DNA of 64,000 nt from Fluoribacter gormanii (GTDB lineage: Bacteria > Pseudomonadota > Gammaproteobacteria > Legionellales > Legionellaceae), in NCBI RefSeq assembly GCF_900156395.1, contig NZ_FTNL01000018.1:1-64000 (forward strand), read 5' to 3'. Every line of letters begins with the position of its first letter. The first letter of the stretch is position 1. The notes under the pieces are model-generated. The model made no database searches. It had not been told where the DNA came from and saw nothing but the letters and a program-made list of their open reading frames with translations. Made by a program: the position numbers and the translations under genes. Shown here in pieces: positions 61,992 to 64,000 of the stretch.

Positions 61992-62408
61992 GCTGCACTA
62001 CTCCTTAATAAAAAAGAGTAAGCATTATGATGGAAAGCGAAACATGTTATAGGTACCTGTCGCATGGATCAAGTCCTCCAAAAAAAATTAAAATATGAAG
62101 TCGCTGCCGATAGGTCAGCGCATTATGAGTAGCCATTAGTCGCTTCTCACATTGGTTATCATATTGCAAATTAGGATAGATGAGAAGTGGGTGTAAATGC
62201 GTTGTCCTGAGGAGGCCTCATAGTTGAACCCCGCGGATTACGCTTAAGGCTATGATGGCTATTTTGACTCGGGCGTTGCTACATTTTGCACATTATGCAT
62301 TTTGTTCATCTATAATTCTGAGTTATTATTAATGTTTCGCACAGCCACTATTTCATCGTGGAAAATGCAACAAGTTGTGTGAAATATGTACTTTACAATA
62401 GGCTTTTT
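61992..62408. other. Intergenic region panB / alpha-beta hydrolase
   Basis: About 415 bases, no ORF found. A TATAAT at 62311-62316 may be the -10 of the downstream hydrolase-zapE unit, with TTGCAC 19 bases upstream, a spacing too long to be convincing. Short complementary arms CTTCTCA and TGAGAAG occur in the middle. Confidence 0.45.
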
Positions 62409-63062
62409 ATGCAAATCACTGAAAAATTAACTCTCCCGGGTGAGCATGCTTTATTTTTACAAGGAGCGACTGGGAAACTGGAGGCAGTTTTAACTGTTCC
62501 AGAGCAGAATCATTCTGACTTTATCGCCTTTTTAGGGCATCCTCATTCCCTACAGGGTGGCACAATGAGTAATAAAGTAGTTACTACCTTAGCACGTGTC
62601 TTTAGAGAATTAAGTATTCCTTCATTGCGCTTTAATTTTCGTGGTGTAGGTCAATCGGAAGGATCTTATGACGCAGGGATAGGTGAAAGCGAGGATATGT
62701 TGGTGTTGGTTCGTGAGTGGCAAAAGGTGCAACCCGAGAAAAAACTTATTTTTGCGGGCTTTTCTTTTGGTTCTTATGTGACTTATCGCGCTGCGGCCCA
62801 ATCGGATTCGAAATTATTAATTTCGGTAGCTCCGGCAGTGCATCATTATAATTATCAAGAATTTAATCCGATCCCATCTCCTTGGCTCATTGTACAAGGT
62901 GATGAAGATGAAGTAGTTCCTCCTGCTTTGGTTTTTGATTTTGCTGCCCAAGTTGAAATACCGGTAATTCAATTTGCGGGCACAGGCCACTTTTTTCATG
63001 GAAAATTAATTGAGCTGAAAGCAAAGCTCATGGAATACATTCGAACTCAGGTTATTTTATAA
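62409..63062 (+). CDS. Alpha/beta hydrolase (COG2945-like)
   Basis: 217 residues from the ATG at 62409; the frame opens at 62358. Features: FLGHPHSLQGGTMSNKVV, LRFNFRGVGQSEGSYDAGIG and nucleophile Ser in FAGFSFGSYVTYRAA, then IVQGDEDEVVPP with the Asp and GTGHFFHGKL with the His. Cytoplasmic. The stop overlaps the zapE start by one base (TAATG). Confidence 0.88.
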   Translation: MQITEKLTLPGEHALFLQGATGKLEAVLTVPEQNHSDFIAFLGHPHSLQGGTMSNKVVTTLARVFRELSIPSLRFNFRGVGQSEGSYDAGIGESEDMLVLVREWQKVQPEKKLIFAGFSFGSYVTYRAAAQSDSKLLISVAPAVHHYNYQEFNPIPSPWLIVQGDEDEVVPPALVFDFAAQVEIPVIQFAGTGHFFHGKLIELKAKLMEYIRTQVIL

Positions 63063-64000
63063 TGAATTTGATTACTCAATATGAAGCCGCAATTCATCGC
63101 GGCGACATCGATGATGATCCCTTGCAACGGATTATATTGACGCATCTGGAGTGTCTTGCTAATAGCGTAAAAAAATCGAATTCCTCCTGGTTTTATCCAC
63201 TAATTAAACCTCGAATTAAGGGGATATACCTTTATGGTCCTGTTGGGGTAGGAAAAACATACTTAATTGATTTATTTTATGACTGCCTCGAAGAGAAAAA
63301 AAAGGCTCGCTTTCATTTTCATCATTTCATGCAACAAGTTGATGCGCAGTTAAGACGATTGCAAGGACAGAAAAATCCTCTTCGTCAAATCGCCAAGGAA
63401 TTGGCCAAAAAGACACGGGTACTTTGTTTTGATGAGTTTATGGTCCATGATGTTGCTTATGCCATGATTTTAGCGGAATTATTGCAATCTTTAATTGCTT
63501 ATGGCGTTATTTTGGTAATTTCTTCAAATATTCCTCCAGATGATTTGTATCGCAATGGAGTTCATCGGAAACGATTTTTACCAGCCATTGCAGCAATTAA
63601 GGAACACTGCGAGGTACTGCATTTAAATGAGCAAAGAGATTATCGGGTTGGGAGAGCGCCATTGTTAGATGCTTATTTATTTCCTTTAAATGAGCATACC
63701 ACTTCGGTTATGGAGCAACAATTCACGCTTTTGACGCGCGAATTTAAAGAAAACGGTACTATTACAATACAGAATCGCGAGATTCCATACCTAAAGCTTG
63801 CAGAACAATCGATTTGGTTTGCTTTTGATATTCTTTGTAATTTGCCCCGCAGTCAATTGGATTATTTAGAGATCGCAGATAAATTTGACACTATATTTCT
63901 AAGTAATATACCTGCATTAACAGCCAATCATACCTTGCAAACAATTATGTTCATTCACTTTATTGATGTGATGTATGATCGCGGAATCAATATTATTATT
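63062..64000 (+). CDS. zapE: Cell division ATPase ZapE (AFG1 family), 3' truncated by window end
   Basis: 313 residues visible. AFG1-like ATPase: Walker A LYGPVGVGKTYLIDLFYD, HFHHFMQQVDAQLRRL, Walker B VLCFDEFMVHDVAYAM and the sensor region ISSNIPPDDLYRNG followed by KRFLPAIAAI. ZapE acts on the Z-ring under stress in E. coli. Translationally coupled to the preceding hydrolase. The end is cut by the window. Confidence 0.94.
   Translation, partial: MNLITQYEAAIHRGDIDDDPLQRIILTHLECLANSVKKSNSSWFYPLIKPRIKGIYLYGPVGVGKTYLIDLFYDCLEEKKKARFHFHHFMQQVDAQLRRLQGQKNPLRQIAKELAKKTRVLCFDEFMVHDVAYAMILAELLQSLIAYGVILVISSNIPPDDLYRNGVHRKRFLPAIAAIKEHCEVLHLNEQRDYRVGRAPLLDAYLFPLNEHTTSVMEQQFTLLTREFKENGTITIQNREIPYLKLAEQSIWFAFDILCNLPRSQLDYLEIADKFDTIFLSNIPALTANHTLQTIMFIHFIDVMYDRGINIII

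Noticed and set aside
1-64000. CRISPR arrays, prophage or insertion-sequence transposases
   Set aside because: No array of spaced direct repeats, no integrase or transposase motifs and no tRNA-flanked att duplication were found; tandem repeats at 544-1236 are coding and unspaced.

Overview
The window comes from a gammaproteobacterium of the genus Legionella, or a very close relative; it reads as a non-pneumophila type of chromosome. The direct evidence is a recognisable set of Dot/Icm type IVB secretion genes (icmX, icmW, icmV, dotA, dotB, dotC, dotD) inside AT-rich housekeeping DNA with Legionellales-like gene order. No phage, integrase, transposase or CRISPR array is visible.

Layout. 1-1407: 3' end of a large secreted repeat protein with perfect DNA-level tandem repeats. 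1494-5487 (minus): haem operon hemC-hemD-hemX-hemY. 5532-12545: housekeeping and envelope genes (HdeD-like protein, VanX-like dipeptidase, VOC protein, cytochrome c5-like protein with dsbB, nagZ, tgt, ppiB, TRIC-type channel). 12563-13900: HTH regulator, a strong divergent promoter with phased operator-like pentamers and no downstream ORF, then tRNA-Val(GAC). 13999-22518: the classic thrS-infC-rpmI-rplT-pheS-pheT-ihfA block followed by rplM-rpsI; infC starts with ATT, and intrinsic-terminator-like hairpins lie directly before thrS and pheS. 22693-26462: cytochrome bc1 (petABC) and sspAB. 26627-34051: nnr-tsaE-amiB-mutL, miaA, a zinc-finger protein and a heptosyltransferase. 34250-36817: a divergent P1B-type ATPase. 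37195-46815: Dot/Icm region I, split between dotA and dotB by a degraded ORF and a DRE-TIM aldolase-like gene. 47026-53781: rsmD with an M16 peptidase pair, and divergently ftsY-ftsE-ftsX-rpoH. 53928-64000: alpha/beta hydrolases, a 1324-residue NRPS-like membrane synthetase, panC/panB, another hydrolase and the start of zapE.

How the genes work together. The Dot/Icm genes encode the outer-membrane lipoproteins DotC and DotD, the ATPase DotB, the polytopic inner-membrane protein DotA, the effector adaptor IcmW, the membrane protein IcmV and the periplasmic IcmX. HemCDXY supply haem, which the petBC and c-type cytochromes use. DsbB supports disulfide formation in exported proteins. PanB and PanC make pantothenate, the precursor of the phosphopantetheine arm needed by the NRPS-like protein beside them.

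Most interesting points. The NRPS-like protein at 56224-60198 has the adenylation, carrier and three tandem membrane-linked soluble domains seen in epsilon-poly-L-lysine synthetase, with nearly the same length; this is the best candidate for an undescribed system. Others are the mirror-symmetric icmW/icmV intergenic region, the orphan consensus promoter with phased GAAAC/GTTTC boxes, the paired synthetase-gene attenuator candidates, and a family of about ten degenerate palindromic intergenic repeats, one of which sits inside the petA-petB operon. All functional calls come from reading sequence and motifs; no database search was run.
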